From NCBI GenBank assembly GCA_900541415.1, contig UQJP01000020.1:20996-84995 (forward strand): 64,000 nt of DNA, in the 5' to 3' direction. A program made the translations under genes and the position numbers. The DNA is from an uncultured Odoribacter sp. GTDB taxonomy: Bacteria > Bacteroidota > Bacteroidia > Bacteroidales > Marinifilaceae. Below the pieces are notes generated by a model. It did not search any database. It was not told the DNA's origin and was given only the letters and a program-made list of their open reading frames with translations. Below, piece after piece: positions 53,101-61,192 of this stretch; position 1 is the first letter of the stretch, and the number at the start of each line of letters is the position of its first letter.

Positions 53101-53270
53101 GTTCTTTTGGCATGCATGGAGTAAATCTGTACGTCAGGCAAAGTTTTTTTTGCATCTGCGCTATATACGGTACCTTTCACCGTAATCAGTTCCTGGGCGG
53201 ATGCATTAAGGGCAAGTATTATAAAAAATAAGCTTGCTGCTATCCATTTATTGATTGATCTTATCTTCAT
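50136..53270 (-). CDS. SusC/RagA-type TonB-dependent transporter (second pair)
   Basis: ATG 53270 is used rather than the upstream in-frame start at 53315, because it begins the signal peptide (MKIRSINKWIAASLFFIILALNASAQ) and avoids overlap with the preceding gene. The 1044-residue protein has a carboxypeptidase-like N-terminal domain (VKGTVYSADAKKTLPDVQIY). A plug follows (DAINGRLAGLRVVNKSGMPG, VQLRGLRSL, PLIVVDGVPY, ITLLKGADAAAYGSLGSNGVLMIETE), then a beta-barrel ending in a Phe. It would import SusD-delivered ligand across the outer membrane. Its SusD gene follows 12 bases downstream. The presence of a second pair in one operon suggests two related ligands. Confidence 0.92.
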   Translation of the reverse strand: MKIRSINKWIAASLFFIILALNASAQELITVKGTVYSADAKKTLPDVQIYSMHAKRTVISDSTGAFSIQVNDRYAQLRFTLPGYQVEEIPLNGRTEVKIFLLPEKSFMYSSQYYSPEGKLNTQGKPGTAQSLEQKDFSSGFATPDDAINGRLAGLRVVNKSGMPGEGALVQLRGLRSLTAENTPLIVVDGVPYLPDLKSSSVIDGFSRSMFMPVNMKDVSNITLLKGADAAAYGSLGSNGVLMIETERSQATATEVQIHTTEGVGFMKRRFPVLNATDFKSYMSDLGETYYSDLNELTTAFPFLKDDPTYAGNYKYAHNTDWQEEIYQPSITSENTLKVMGGDAIAKYALSVGYLYNRGVIEGTSQSKYNTRLNADINVSKNFDILANAVFNYGEYKLQEQGILKKTSPLITALGQAPVLSVYEQDREFNNLPHLNKTVELFGISNPKAVVSDIEGKNKSYDVLVDLGFKYRLLPQLSLSAFVGLYYSYSKESMFVPGNTSGALAFLEDGFEGNTIRSGVGERLNYYLKGSADYRKTFRNIHDLSATLGYQLISSRREYDKAQGLSVQSDFYKTLSYSAGSTSIFGAKTDGYIDKWNWMNAYLTAKYGYKSQLYATFTLGIDAASPYGKSNGRVAVLPSAQIAWNIKNAPFLINSESVSALTLRGEYGMLANSRFSAKYGSYYYHTVPYRDIAGTMREGLPNSWIGPEKILSSNIGVDFALLGNRINLSADLYEERTKDLLLDRDKAAAYGHAFMYQNDGELKTQGAELTLNVNIFQNGKFKWTVGGNIAHYKTEVVSLGGMQEKLYTSEDGTTLISRVGETPFSFYGHQMEKVFCSQSEINSNKYVSHSGRAFEVGDVKFSDLNGDRIINDDDRLILGDPNPDFYGGFYSNMSYRGFGLFVNFAYSYGNDIYNAVRRNSESMSEFSNQFSTVVNRWMVEGQQTDMPRAAYGDPLGNSRFSSRWIEDGSYLRVKEITLSYETAKKVWFFDRLKVYVTGENLFTWTKYIGLDPEFSYSYDPMLFGVDLGKVPLAKSAKVGLILNF

Positions 53271-53283
53271 TTTAAACAGAATT

Positions 53284-54882
53284 TTAATAGTTCGCATCCG
53301 TCGGTTCCAATACAAAATATTCCGGGGTCATACGGTATCCTTTACCTGAATTTTCCAATTTGAAATCCAGGGCATGGTATCCGTATTCAGCCTTAATGAC
53401 CACACTGTCGGCTACTAATCCGTTCCGGTATAAATCTTTTTTCCCGGCATCCTCAATCGGGATATATTCATATTTTCCTTTCCGGGGCTCTCCGCCACTG
53501 GCGTTTGTTGCAGGATTGAATTCGGCGATCAGTTCTCCGTTGATGTATAGCTTTATCGTGTTGTTGGCATAAGCCCGGTAAGAGGCACTTAGTTTGTAGA
53601 CTCCCGGCATAACTTTGGTGGAATCGATGGTTCCGTAAATGTCGCGGGTTACCGATTTAAAACTGAAAGAAGCCAGCGGATTCCGGTTAGCCTGAGCCAC
53701 TTTATCGCTACAAATTTGCAGGTAAGTCGTTTCCCGGTTTTTATCACCCGACCACACTGTTTTATTGACGCTCAAGCAATCTTCCATAGAGTAGTAAGCA
53801 CTCTGCTGGGCGGCAGGAAGATAGAAAATGTAATGCGGATAGATAGCTATTTTTTCCATGTACATGGAACTCGGTATATGAACGTATGTCGCCCGGTAAA
53901 CCAAGCCATTGCTACAAGTTTGGTAGTTGGTTTCCACCAATTGTTTATCCGTACGCCACAGTTTTGAATATACGGAATAACGGTTTTTACTTCCTTCGTA
54001 GTTTGTTATCAGACCTTTATGAAGAACAGCCCTGCGAAGCCAGTCCATCACGCTGATGGTGTCCTTTTGGGCAAATTCCCGTCCGATCTGCTGGAAATAG
54101 TCATGCATGTAGGTGAGCATGTTTTTCATCGAGTTATTATCCGGCAGGAATAGGGTATATTCCGATTTTTCGTTCTGGATGTCGATTGACGAGTTACAGA
54201 AATATTTGTTTTCGATAACGAAAACGGAATCGTAAACGGTGTTACCTATTTCGTCAACTCCTTTCGGAAAACTCAAATCAGGACGGAAAATGGTGTCGTT
54301 GAAATAGAGAAGAGAGTCCCTGAAAATAGAGTAGTTATCTCCGCATTCCAACAGGTATTCATAAATGTTCTGACGGGGAATCATAACTCCTTCGATTTCG
54401 TGTACCACTCCGTTTTGACAAACCTGATTCGATTTCACCACGGAATTGCCGTCGATGCTGAATATACCGTCCTGTTTTTCGATCAACAATAATTTGCCTT
54501 CCAGGGATTGAATCTCACTTCCCACTTTGCGGTTGAGTTTCGAATTGTAGAGGGCAACGTTGTTGATGTGGTTTTTCACCAGGCGTTTTTTATTTTTCAG
54601 GTCCATATTGGCGATTGCTGCCGATAGAACCTCATTGCCGGGCACCCATATCGTCAGAATCTGATTCCGGGAGAGTTCGGCATCGTAACCGGTTTCTTCC
54701 AAAAGCGATACGAAAACGGAATATTTTTCCTGACTTTTAAGATAGTCTAACAAGTTGAGGTTAGAAACGACGGTTTCTTCCCCGATCTCTGAATTTTCAG
54801 AGAAATAATCGTCCCATTTGCTGTTACAACTCCATAGGGTGAGCAGTAAAGAACAGATTCCTATCCATATATTTTTATTCAT
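53284..54882 (-). CDS. Fasciclin (FAS1) lipoprotein with C-terminal beta domain (third fasciclin gene)
   Basis: A 532-residue lipoprotein (MNKNIWIGICSLLLTLWSC, Cys 19). A FAS1 domain occupies about residues 40-170 (YSVFVSLLEETGYDAEL, ILTIWVPGNEVLSAA, VKNHINNVALYN, GVVHEIEGVMIP). A second, weaker FAS1-like part follows (NYSIFRDSLLYF, YTLFLPDNNSM). The C-terminal 150 residues are beta-rich and look like a binding module (KLYINGELIAEFNP, YHALDFKLEN). It lies 7 bases after the neighbouring fasciclin gene and 13 bases before SusC. FAS1 domains mediate adhesion or protein binding. How they act in a SusCD operon is unknown. Confidence 0.8.
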   Translation of the reverse strand: MNKNIWIGICSLLLTLWSCNSKWDDYFSENSEIGEETVVSNLNLLDYLKSQEKYSVFVSLLEETGYDAELSRNQILTIWVPGNEVLSAAIANMDLKNKKRLVKNHINNVALYNSKLNRKVGSEIQSLEGKLLLIEKQDGIFSIDGNSVVKSNQVCQNGVVHEIEGVMIPRQNIYEYLLECGDNYSIFRDSLLYFNDTIFRPDLSFPKGVDEIGNTVYDSVFVIENKYFCNSSIDIQNEKSEYTLFLPDNNSMKNMLTYMHDYFQQIGREFAQKDTISVMDWLRRAVLHKGLITNYEGSKNRYSVYSKLWRTDKQLVETNYQTCSNGLVYRATYVHIPSSMYMEKIAIYPHYIFYLPAAQQSAYYSMEDCLSVNKTVWSGDKNRETTYLQICSDKVAQANRNPLASFSFKSVTRDIYGTIDSTKVMPGVYKLSASYRAYANNTIKLYINGELIAEFNPATNASGGEPRKGKYEYIPIEDAGKKDLYRNGLVADSVVIKAEYGYHALDFKLENSGKGYRMTPEYFVLEPTDANY

Positions 54883-54889
54883 AATCGGA

Positions 54890-56419
54890 TTATTTTACAG
54901 GTTTAAAAATAAACTGGTCGATTTCCATGTCTCCTTTTTTCACGACCACGATCTTGAACACGTGGGAGGTTTGTTCCGGGAAGGTGATTTCCCCCAAATC
55001 TTTGCTATAATTTGACGTGAAAGCGAAATCTCCTCCGAAAGGCATACCGTCGAAGTAGAAACGGCCTGTTCCACGGGCATTATATCCTAAATATTTGATG
55101 CTTACCTTGTATTTCCCTTTGGCGATGACAGGCATGTCGAATTCGGCCCAGCCTACATTTCCCAGAGACATCGTTACAGCATCGTCGTCCTGAAACCATT
55201 GTAAAGAACGCAGGTAATAGCGCACGGCGTTGTCGTCGTCCGGAACGGTTTTCCAACGGATTCCGACAACATTTTCCCGGTCGATGGAATATTTGTTACC
55301 GTCTAATTTACTGCTCCATTTTTTGTAATCGGGCAAAATTTTGAAGGCATCGTAATCGGTCAGTTCCCAGAAAACGCTTGCCGCTTCTGCCGGGCTTACG
55401 GGTAACAGACCGTCGATTTCATGCACGAATCCGTTATTGGCCAGCATATCATATTTACCCTTCAGCAGATGTGTGGGTTTGTCTGTCGTGCGGTTGAAAA
55501 CCAATGTTCCCTTGACATCGGCAATCGAGATTAACTCATTGGGTGCGAGAGTGGGGACATTTTTCACCTTGTCTGTGGCATCTTTATTGATGGTTCCCAA
55601 ATCCGTAAAGTCCGAAAAACTTGGGATGACATGGTAAGCGATGTATTTGTAAAACGCCGTCGAGTCGTTTCCCGTTTTCACATCCGGATAGATGGCTTTC
55701 AATTGCTCCAGAGTATGAATATCGTTTTCGGCGAAAATACTATCCGATACCACAAAAACGGTTTTATAATCGCGGATTGCAGTTTCGCCGAAATAACGTT
55801 CTTTCTGGTTTAGTTTTTCTTGTAAACCACATTCTTTTATCGCGTCCCGGAAGATTGAGTAGCGGTCGTTGTTGATTAAATCCCATACCGTTTCTATAAC
55901 CGGATTCAGCACTTTGTCGATCTTATGAAGGGTGCCGTTGATGGCTTCCTGGTCTTTCACAATGATGCGGGCATAATTGTTGATGTAATAGGCATTGATA
56001 CCTCCTTCTTCTGCTTTGATGGTCAGGTTATCTCCTGAAAGTGTTTTATCCTCCATTTTTCCCAGGAAGGATACGCTTTGGTAGGCAACGTCCGGAATGA
56101 TATGGAATTGCATCAGGTAACGTGCATCTTCATCTTTCATTTCCTCTACCGATTGATAACCGTTATTGCTTAAATAAGCGGCCACCGCTTGGTTGTCGGC
56201 AATGAAGCAGGTGAATTTCGTCCCTACGTTCAAAGCATTATACAGGTCGGCCTTTTTGAGTAGCTTTACCCATTCGGAATATTCCGGCCGGGAGTTCAGC
56301 CATAGCGACACGGGCTGATCTTCATAGGCGGAAAAAACCTGGTTTTCAAAGGGATCGTCACATTTCACCGTGGACAATCCAATGATAACAGTGGTAATTA
56401 ATATGAATATCTTTCTCAT
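54890..56419 (-). CDS. Fasciclin (FAS1) lipoprotein with C-terminal DUF5108-like domain (second fasciclin gene)
   Basis: A 509-residue lipoprotein (MRKIFILITTVIIGLSTVKC, Cys 20). Two FAS1 domains are visible: the first with YSEWVKLLKKADLYNAL, FTCFIADNQAVAAYL and YLMQFHII; the second with YSIFRDAIKECGLQEKL, KTVFVVSDSIF and GFVHEIDGLLPV. The last 120 residues (VRYYLRSLQWFQDDD, YKVSIKYLGYNARGTGRFYFDG) resemble the DUF5108-type beta domain found after fasciclin repeats in Bacteroidetes. It follows SusD1 by 24 bases. A surface binding role is inferred from the lipobox and FAS1 folds. Confidence 0.8.
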   Translation of the reverse strand: MRKIFILITTVIIGLSTVKCDDPFENQVFSAYEDQPVSLWLNSRPEYSEWVKLLKKADLYNALNVGTKFTCFIADNQAVAAYLSNNGYQSVEEMKDEDARYLMQFHIIPDVAYQSVSFLGKMEDKTLSGDNLTIKAEEGGINAYYINNYARIIVKDQEAINGTLHKIDKVLNPVIETVWDLINNDRYSIFRDAIKECGLQEKLNQKERYFGETAIRDYKTVFVVSDSIFAENDIHTLEQLKAIYPDVKTGNDSTAFYKYIAYHVIPSFSDFTDLGTINKDATDKVKNVPTLAPNELISIADVKGTLVFNRTTDKPTHLLKGKYDMLANNGFVHEIDGLLPVSPAEAASVFWELTDYDAFKILPDYKKWSSKLDGNKYSIDRENVVGIRWKTVPDDDNAVRYYLRSLQWFQDDDAVTMSLGNVGWAEFDMPVIAKGKYKVSIKYLGYNARGTGRFYFDGMPFGGDFAFTSNYSKDLGEITFPEQTSHVFKIVVVKKGDMEIDQFIFKPVK

Positions 56420-56443
56420 TGTATTACGATTTAGCTGTTTTTA

Positions 56444-57946
56444 TTATTCCTGGTTAGCATAGTAGGGGTTTTGTAAAAGAGTACCTCCGCTATTGGTGAT
56501 CTCGTTTTTGTGGATAGGCAGGAAATAACTGTTCGTATCCGAGAGTTTGGCTTCCCATTGCGGACGGTCTTTTGCCGCCACATTTTCCAGCAAAACATCC
56601 GTCAGGTAACTTTTGTAAGTGGTAAAGCTATTCCGGCTGGCTACACGCAGAATGTCGAACCAGCGTTTCCCTTCGGCAACGAATTCCCTCTGGCGTTCAT
56701 TGATCACCATATTTAAAGCCTCCTGTTCCGAAACGGGGAATTCAATGTTAATGGTGTACCCGGCACGTGTGCGGACTTCTTTCACCAGGTCGAATGCTTC
56801 CTGATAGTGTTCCTGGCCTTGCATGACTAAAGCTTCTGCCTTGATCAATAAAATATCGGCATACCGGTAAACGATCCAGTTAGCGTCCCGGGCAGAGGTT
56901 CCTCGTTCTGCTCCGTCTGCACCGTAAATACCGGTTCCCGCATATTTCCAAATTTTACTGTCGTAGGTTGCATCTGCCAGGTAAGAACCCGCTTTTCCCC
57001 GAACGTCTACTTCCCGGACAGATTCGTCTTCAAACAGGGCTCTGGTGGCTCCGCTTACCTTGTAGGTGGCATTATTGGTTCCATTATAGAAGAGGGTATA
57101 TAATGAGTTGGTTTGATCAAATTCATTCGACCATTGCAATTCAAAAATACTTTCAATAGAATTGCCGGGATAATAAAGGGTGTACCATTCTTCGTTGGAA
57201 ACAAGTGAGTAGCGTTGGGAGCTGATTACTTTATTGCAAGCTTTGATGGCTTGCCCATAATCACCCTTCCAAAGGCAGATGTCGGCTAACAGGGCGTAGC
57301 AGGCCCAACTGGTTGCCCTTCCTTTGTTTTGCCAGTCCACTTCATAGCCCGGTTTACACATCGGAGCATAGGTGTTGAGGTCGCTGATCAACTGGTTGAG
57401 TATGACATTACGTTCGGAAACCTGCACATTGAATCCCTGAGAATCGTCAACATAAGGTTCGAGCACCAAAGGCACGCGGTCGAAAGTGCGGACCAGATAG
57501 AAGTAGCAGAGAGAGCGGATGAAGATTGCTTCCGCTATATACGAATTAGATAAGCCTTCGGTGAAGGTAATATCTTTTTCGATCACTCCGGGGCTGTATT
57601 TGATAACGGCGTTCGCCCGGGCTATCGTGGTGTAGAGTGAACTATATTTACAAATGGAGTTACTGATATTTATATCCAGATTTTTAATTTTATAGGCATC
57701 GCCACTGGTGCTGATCAGGTCGATACCGTCACCCCGCAGTTCTCCCCACTGAATATAAGTTTGGTAACTATTCCGCAAGTTTGTATAAGCTCCCATCAAT
57801 ACAGCGTAAACTTCTTCTTTTGATTGCCAATATTGATCGGAAGACTGTTGGTTTTCCGGGTATATGTCCATCCAGGAGTTACATCCCGACATTGCCAGCA
57901 ATAGGATTGCCGCACAACTTTTTTTAATGATGCTATATATTTTCAT
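56444..57946 (-). CDS. SusD/RagB-family nutrient-binding lipoprotein (first pair)
   Basis: A 500-residue lipoprotein (signal ending AMSGC, Cys 22). SusD features include DQYWQSKEEVYAVLMGAYTNLRNS near the start, AIFIRSLCYFYLVRTFDRVPLV, and the conserved late block YRYADILLIKAEAL plus NERQREFVAEGKRWFDILRVA. It lies 11 bases after SusC1. It would bind the ligand at the cell surface and close over SusC. The identity of the ligand is not visible. Confidence 0.94.
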   Translation of the reverse strand: MKIYSIIKKSCAAILLLAMSGCNSWMDIYPENQQSSDQYWQSKEEVYAVLMGAYTNLRNSYQTYIQWGELRGDGIDLISTSGDAYKIKNLDINISNSICKYSSLYTTIARANAVIKYSPGVIEKDITFTEGLSNSYIAEAIFIRSLCYFYLVRTFDRVPLVLEPYVDDSQGFNVQVSERNVILNQLISDLNTYAPMCKPGYEVDWQNKGRATSWACYALLADICLWKGDYGQAIKACNKVISSQRYSLVSNEEWYTLYYPGNSIESIFELQWSNEFDQTNSLYTLFYNGTNNATYKVSGATRALFEDESVREVDVRGKAGSYLADATYDSKIWKYAGTGIYGADGAERGTSARDANWIVYRYADILLIKAEALVMQGQEHYQEAFDLVKEVRTRAGYTINIEFPVSEQEALNMVINERQREFVAEGKRWFDILRVASRNSFTTYKSYLTDVLLENVAAKDRPQWEAKLSDTNSYFLPIHKNEITNSGGTLLQNPYYANQE

Positions 57947-57957
57947 TTTTCTGTCAA

Positions 57958-60900
57958 TTAAAAGTCTACTGTAATACCTAAAGCTACTTTACGGGCACGG
58001 GGGGTAAGACTATTGTCCTTTGCCAACTGAGTGAATCCGCTCGGAATCGAAGTTTCCGGATCCTGCCCTTTGTATTTGGTGATGGTGAATATGTTATAGG
58101 TCGTTACATAGAAATTACAGCGTGACAGCCCCCATTTTTGTATAATTCTTTTCGGCAGGCTATACGAAAGGGTAATATCCTTACATTTCAGGAATGAGTT
58201 GTTTTCTACAAAACGGTCGGATCCCAAATAGTTATATCCTGCACCGTATAAAGCTCTTGGGATGTTGGTATCATCGCCTTCATATCTCCAGCGTTTCAAT
58301 ACGGAACGGCGTTGATTGCTGGCTCCATACATGTTTTCCATGTCCATACGTGCCTGGTTGATGACTTTTTGGCCTAAACGGAAGTGGAAAGAGGCGCGTA
58401 GACTCAAACCTTTGTAACCGAACCGTAAAGCGCCACCTCCGGTAATGAACGGCATGGAGTTACCCAGGTAAACCATATCGTATTTGTTGATGATCCCGTC
58501 GTAATTGTGATCTGCGTAGCGTGCGTCGCCGGGATATACTTGTTGTTTCCCGAAAATCGATGTGATGACTTCCTGGCCGTATACATCCCGCATGATGTTT
58601 CCTTCCTGGTCGCGGGCATAGGTTTCGTTGGTGTTCTGGTATACGCCCAAACAGTTATAACCGAAGAAAGCTCCGAGGGGACGGCCTTCGATTTGTTTGT
58701 TGGCATACTCGCCATTTGCTTCTTTATATGCTTCCTCTTCTTTATTGTCCGGTAGTTCCAGAATTTTATTCTGGTTTCGGGCAATATTTAAATTGCTCAC
58801 GCTAAAGGTAAATCCATTCACATCGATGATTTTATTCAGGTTGATGGCAAGTTCAAAACCCCGATTTTCTGTTTTCCCGGAGTTGTACCAGCCCACGGAA
58901 GAATATCCGGTGCTACTTGCAATTCCCATATTTGATTGTAAAAGATCGTCTGTCCATTTGCGGTAGTAGTCGAAATCTACGGTGATTTTGTCATTTAAGA
59001 AACCGGCAACGACTCCGAAATTGTAGGACGTGGTCGTTTCCCATTTCAGTTTATTCAACTGCATGGAATTGGGTTTAATGGCCGCTTGATCCATATAAGA
59101 ATTTTCGGGGGTAAGGGTTCCCACGTAGGTGAATGAACCTTTAGGGGCGTTACCTGATTTCCCCCAGCTTCCTTTGATACGAATATCGCTGATCCAGGCT
59201 GCCGATTTGATGAAAGATTCGTTGCTGAGGTGCCACTGTCCGGATAGGGAAGGGAAAGTTCCCCAACGGGAATTTCGGCCTGTGCTGGAGTTTGCATCGG
59301 AACGAATTTGGGCTGTAACAATGTAACGATCTCCATAATTATATTGGAAAGAACCGTTGATGCCGATTTTCCGGTTTTGGGAATCGGAGGAGCTCATCTG
59401 AGTAACCTTGCCATTGCCCGATGGGTCGGCCAGTTCTCCTGAACCGATAGCAGCAACCGAACTTTTATGGCTGGAACTGTTGCTTTCTGTGGTTTGAAGA
59501 GTTGCCGATAGCGTGAAATGATGTTTGTTGATGGCCTTGTTATAGTTTAGGTTAGTATTGGTATATACCGATACGCCATTGCTATTTCCGTCCACGGCTT
59601 GATTGAAGCTTGTCTGAAACCAGTCGAGTCCTGAAGCTTGGGAAGGATAGAATAATTTATTTTTATTCGTAGTTAAAGTAAAGGCGATATTGGCTGTCAG
59701 TCTTAAACCTGCCAAAATGTTGTAATTAAGATTGAATTTGGCATCCATCGTCCGGCTACGGGTGTTGTTTTTAGAATCGTTGGCCATAGCCAGAGGGTTT
59801 CCTTTTGAGCCTTGCAGCGTTCCTTTGGGGGCAGTGAAATATTCATCGGTCGGATTACCGTTTTCATCTAAAACCCAGGGACTCATGTTAGGCATTTTCG
59901 TCATAGCGTCGTTACGCGGAGAACTGTAAGGTTGATTTCGGTTTCCTTCGGCGTAAGAGAATGAAGACGAAACCTTCAGTTTTTTCGATAAATAATAGTC
60001 CAGATTCAAACGGGCGGTAATACGTTTGAAATCAGTTCCGATTGTCGTTCCTTTTTCAGTCAGATAACCTACGGAAAAACGGTAGGTTGCCCGGTCGCCA
60101 CCACCCGACATGGAAAAGTCGGTTTCGCTGTTAAAAGGATTTTGTACCACTAAAGACAACCAGTCGGTTTCCTGATTGAATTCATCGAAATATTCATAAG
60201 ACGGATCGAATCGGATTTCTTTATAATCTTCCTGGAAAGCTTTTACGTCAGATTGTTTGAAACCGCTGAATTGTGCTTTGTTCCAAAGAGCATCCTGCAT
60301 CAGGGTAACATATTCGTTTGCATTCAGCATCCGGATGGCTTTCGGTTCCCAACTCGTTGAAAATTTTTGGGAAACAGAGAAACTGGGTTTTCCCCGTTGT
60401 CCCCGTTTGGTGGTGATCAGCAACACTCCGTTGGCTGCCTGCGAACCCCATAATGCAGTTGCGGCAGCATCCTTTAAAACTTCGATAGATTGAATATCGT
60501 TCGGAGAAATATTGATCAATGAACCGAAATCTTCCACATCTGCCGTTCCGAAATCGAAATCGTCGTCGATGTCTGTATCAGACGGAGTTCCGTCGATGAC
60601 GATCAACGGTTCGTTACTGGCATTCAATGAGCTTGTTCCACGGATACGGATGGATGATTTAACTCCGGGGTCTCCTGAACCGGCAACAATATCTACATTG
60701 GTTAATTTTCCCTGCAACATATCTTCGACAGAGGTCACTGCCATATCCTGAAATTCGTCCAGATCTATCTTTTGGCGTGCCACCCCCAAATCCTCGGAAA
60801 TAAGCCCCATGTTATCCCTTTGTATGGCCTTTGTGGACACAACCACTTCGTCCAGGTTGGAAGCTTCCGATTCCAGTTTAATATTCAATACCTTTTGTCC

Positions 60901-61173
60901 GGTATATTTGACTTGTTGGGTTTTCAATCCAATGAATGAAAACATAACATTCAATTCTTTGGCATTGGGAGGAATCGGCAAGAAATATTCCCCGTTCTCA
61001 TTGGTTACAACCCCGGAGATAACACGATTTTCTTTGTTTTGCCAGAATACGGTGGCTCCTACCAGAATCCCGTCTTGGTCGCGGACAATCCCGTTTAATG
61101 TCCCTTGTGCAAGCACTTCCAACGGTAAAAGCGCGAGGCACAGAAAAAGTATCTTTATATAAATAAATTTCAT
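57958..61173 (-). CDS. SusC/RagA-type TonB-dependent transporter (first pair)
   Basis: A 1071-residue outer-membrane transporter with signal peptide (MKFIYIKILFLCLALLPLEVLAQ) and a carboxypeptidase-like domain (TLNGIVRDQDGILVGATVFW). The plug includes MLQGKLTNVDIVAGSGDPG, SIRIRGTSSLNASNEPLIVIDG and IEVLKDAAATALWGSQAANGVLLITTKRG, read here in parts; these are standard SusC signatures. The barrel ends in a terminal Phe. It is preceded by the large fasciclin gene (19-base gap) and followed by its SusD partner. It would import the operon's nutrient. Confidence 0.95.
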   Translation of the reverse strand: MKFIYIKILFLCLALLPLEVLAQGTLNGIVRDQDGILVGATVFWQNKENRVISGVVTNENGEYFLPIPPNAKELNVMFSFIGLKTQQVKYTGQKVLNIKLESEASNLDEVVVSTKAIQRDNMGLISEDLGVARQKIDLDEFQDMAVTSVEDMLQGKLTNVDIVAGSGDPGVKSSIRIRGTSSLNASNEPLIVIDGTPSDTDIDDDFDFGTADVEDFGSLINISPNDIQSIEVLKDAAATALWGSQAANGVLLITTKRGQRGKPSFSVSQKFSTSWEPKAIRMLNANEYVTLMQDALWNKAQFSGFKQSDVKAFQEDYKEIRFDPSYEYFDEFNQETDWLSLVVQNPFNSETDFSMSGGGDRATYRFSVGYLTEKGTTIGTDFKRITARLNLDYYLSKKLKVSSSFSYAEGNRNQPYSSPRNDAMTKMPNMSPWVLDENGNPTDEYFTAPKGTLQGSKGNPLAMANDSKNNTRSRTMDAKFNLNYNILAGLRLTANIAFTLTTNKNKLFYPSQASGLDWFQTSFNQAVDGNSNGVSVYTNTNLNYNKAINKHHFTLSATLQTTESNSSSHKSSVAAIGSGELADPSGNGKVTQMSSSDSQNRKIGINGSFQYNYGDRYIVTAQIRSDANSSTGRNSRWGTFPSLSGQWHLSNESFIKSAAWISDIRIKGSWGKSGNAPKGSFTYVGTLTPENSYMDQAAIKPNSMQLNKLKWETTTSYNFGVVAGFLNDKITVDFDYYRKWTDDLLQSNMGIASSTGYSSVGWYNSGKTENRGFELAINLNKIIDVNGFTFSVSNLNIARNQNKILELPDNKEEEAYKEANGEYANKQIEGRPLGAFFGYNCLGVYQNTNETYARDQEGNIMRDVYGQEVITSIFGKQQVYPGDARYADHNYDGIINKYDMVYLGNSMPFITGGGALRFGYKGLSLRASFHFRLGQKVINQARMDMENMYGASNQRRSVLKRWRYEGDDTNIPRALYGAGYNYLGSDRFVENNSFLKCKDITLSYSLPKRIIQKWGLSRCNFYVTTYNIFTITKYKGQDPETSIPSGFTQLAKDNSLTPRARKVALGITVDF

Positions 61174-61192
61174 ATCTTCAATGTTTTATAAA

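Noticed and set aside
53271..53315. Upstream in-frame start for the second SusC
   Set aside because: It would overlap the preceding fasciclin gene and place extra residues before a good signal peptide.
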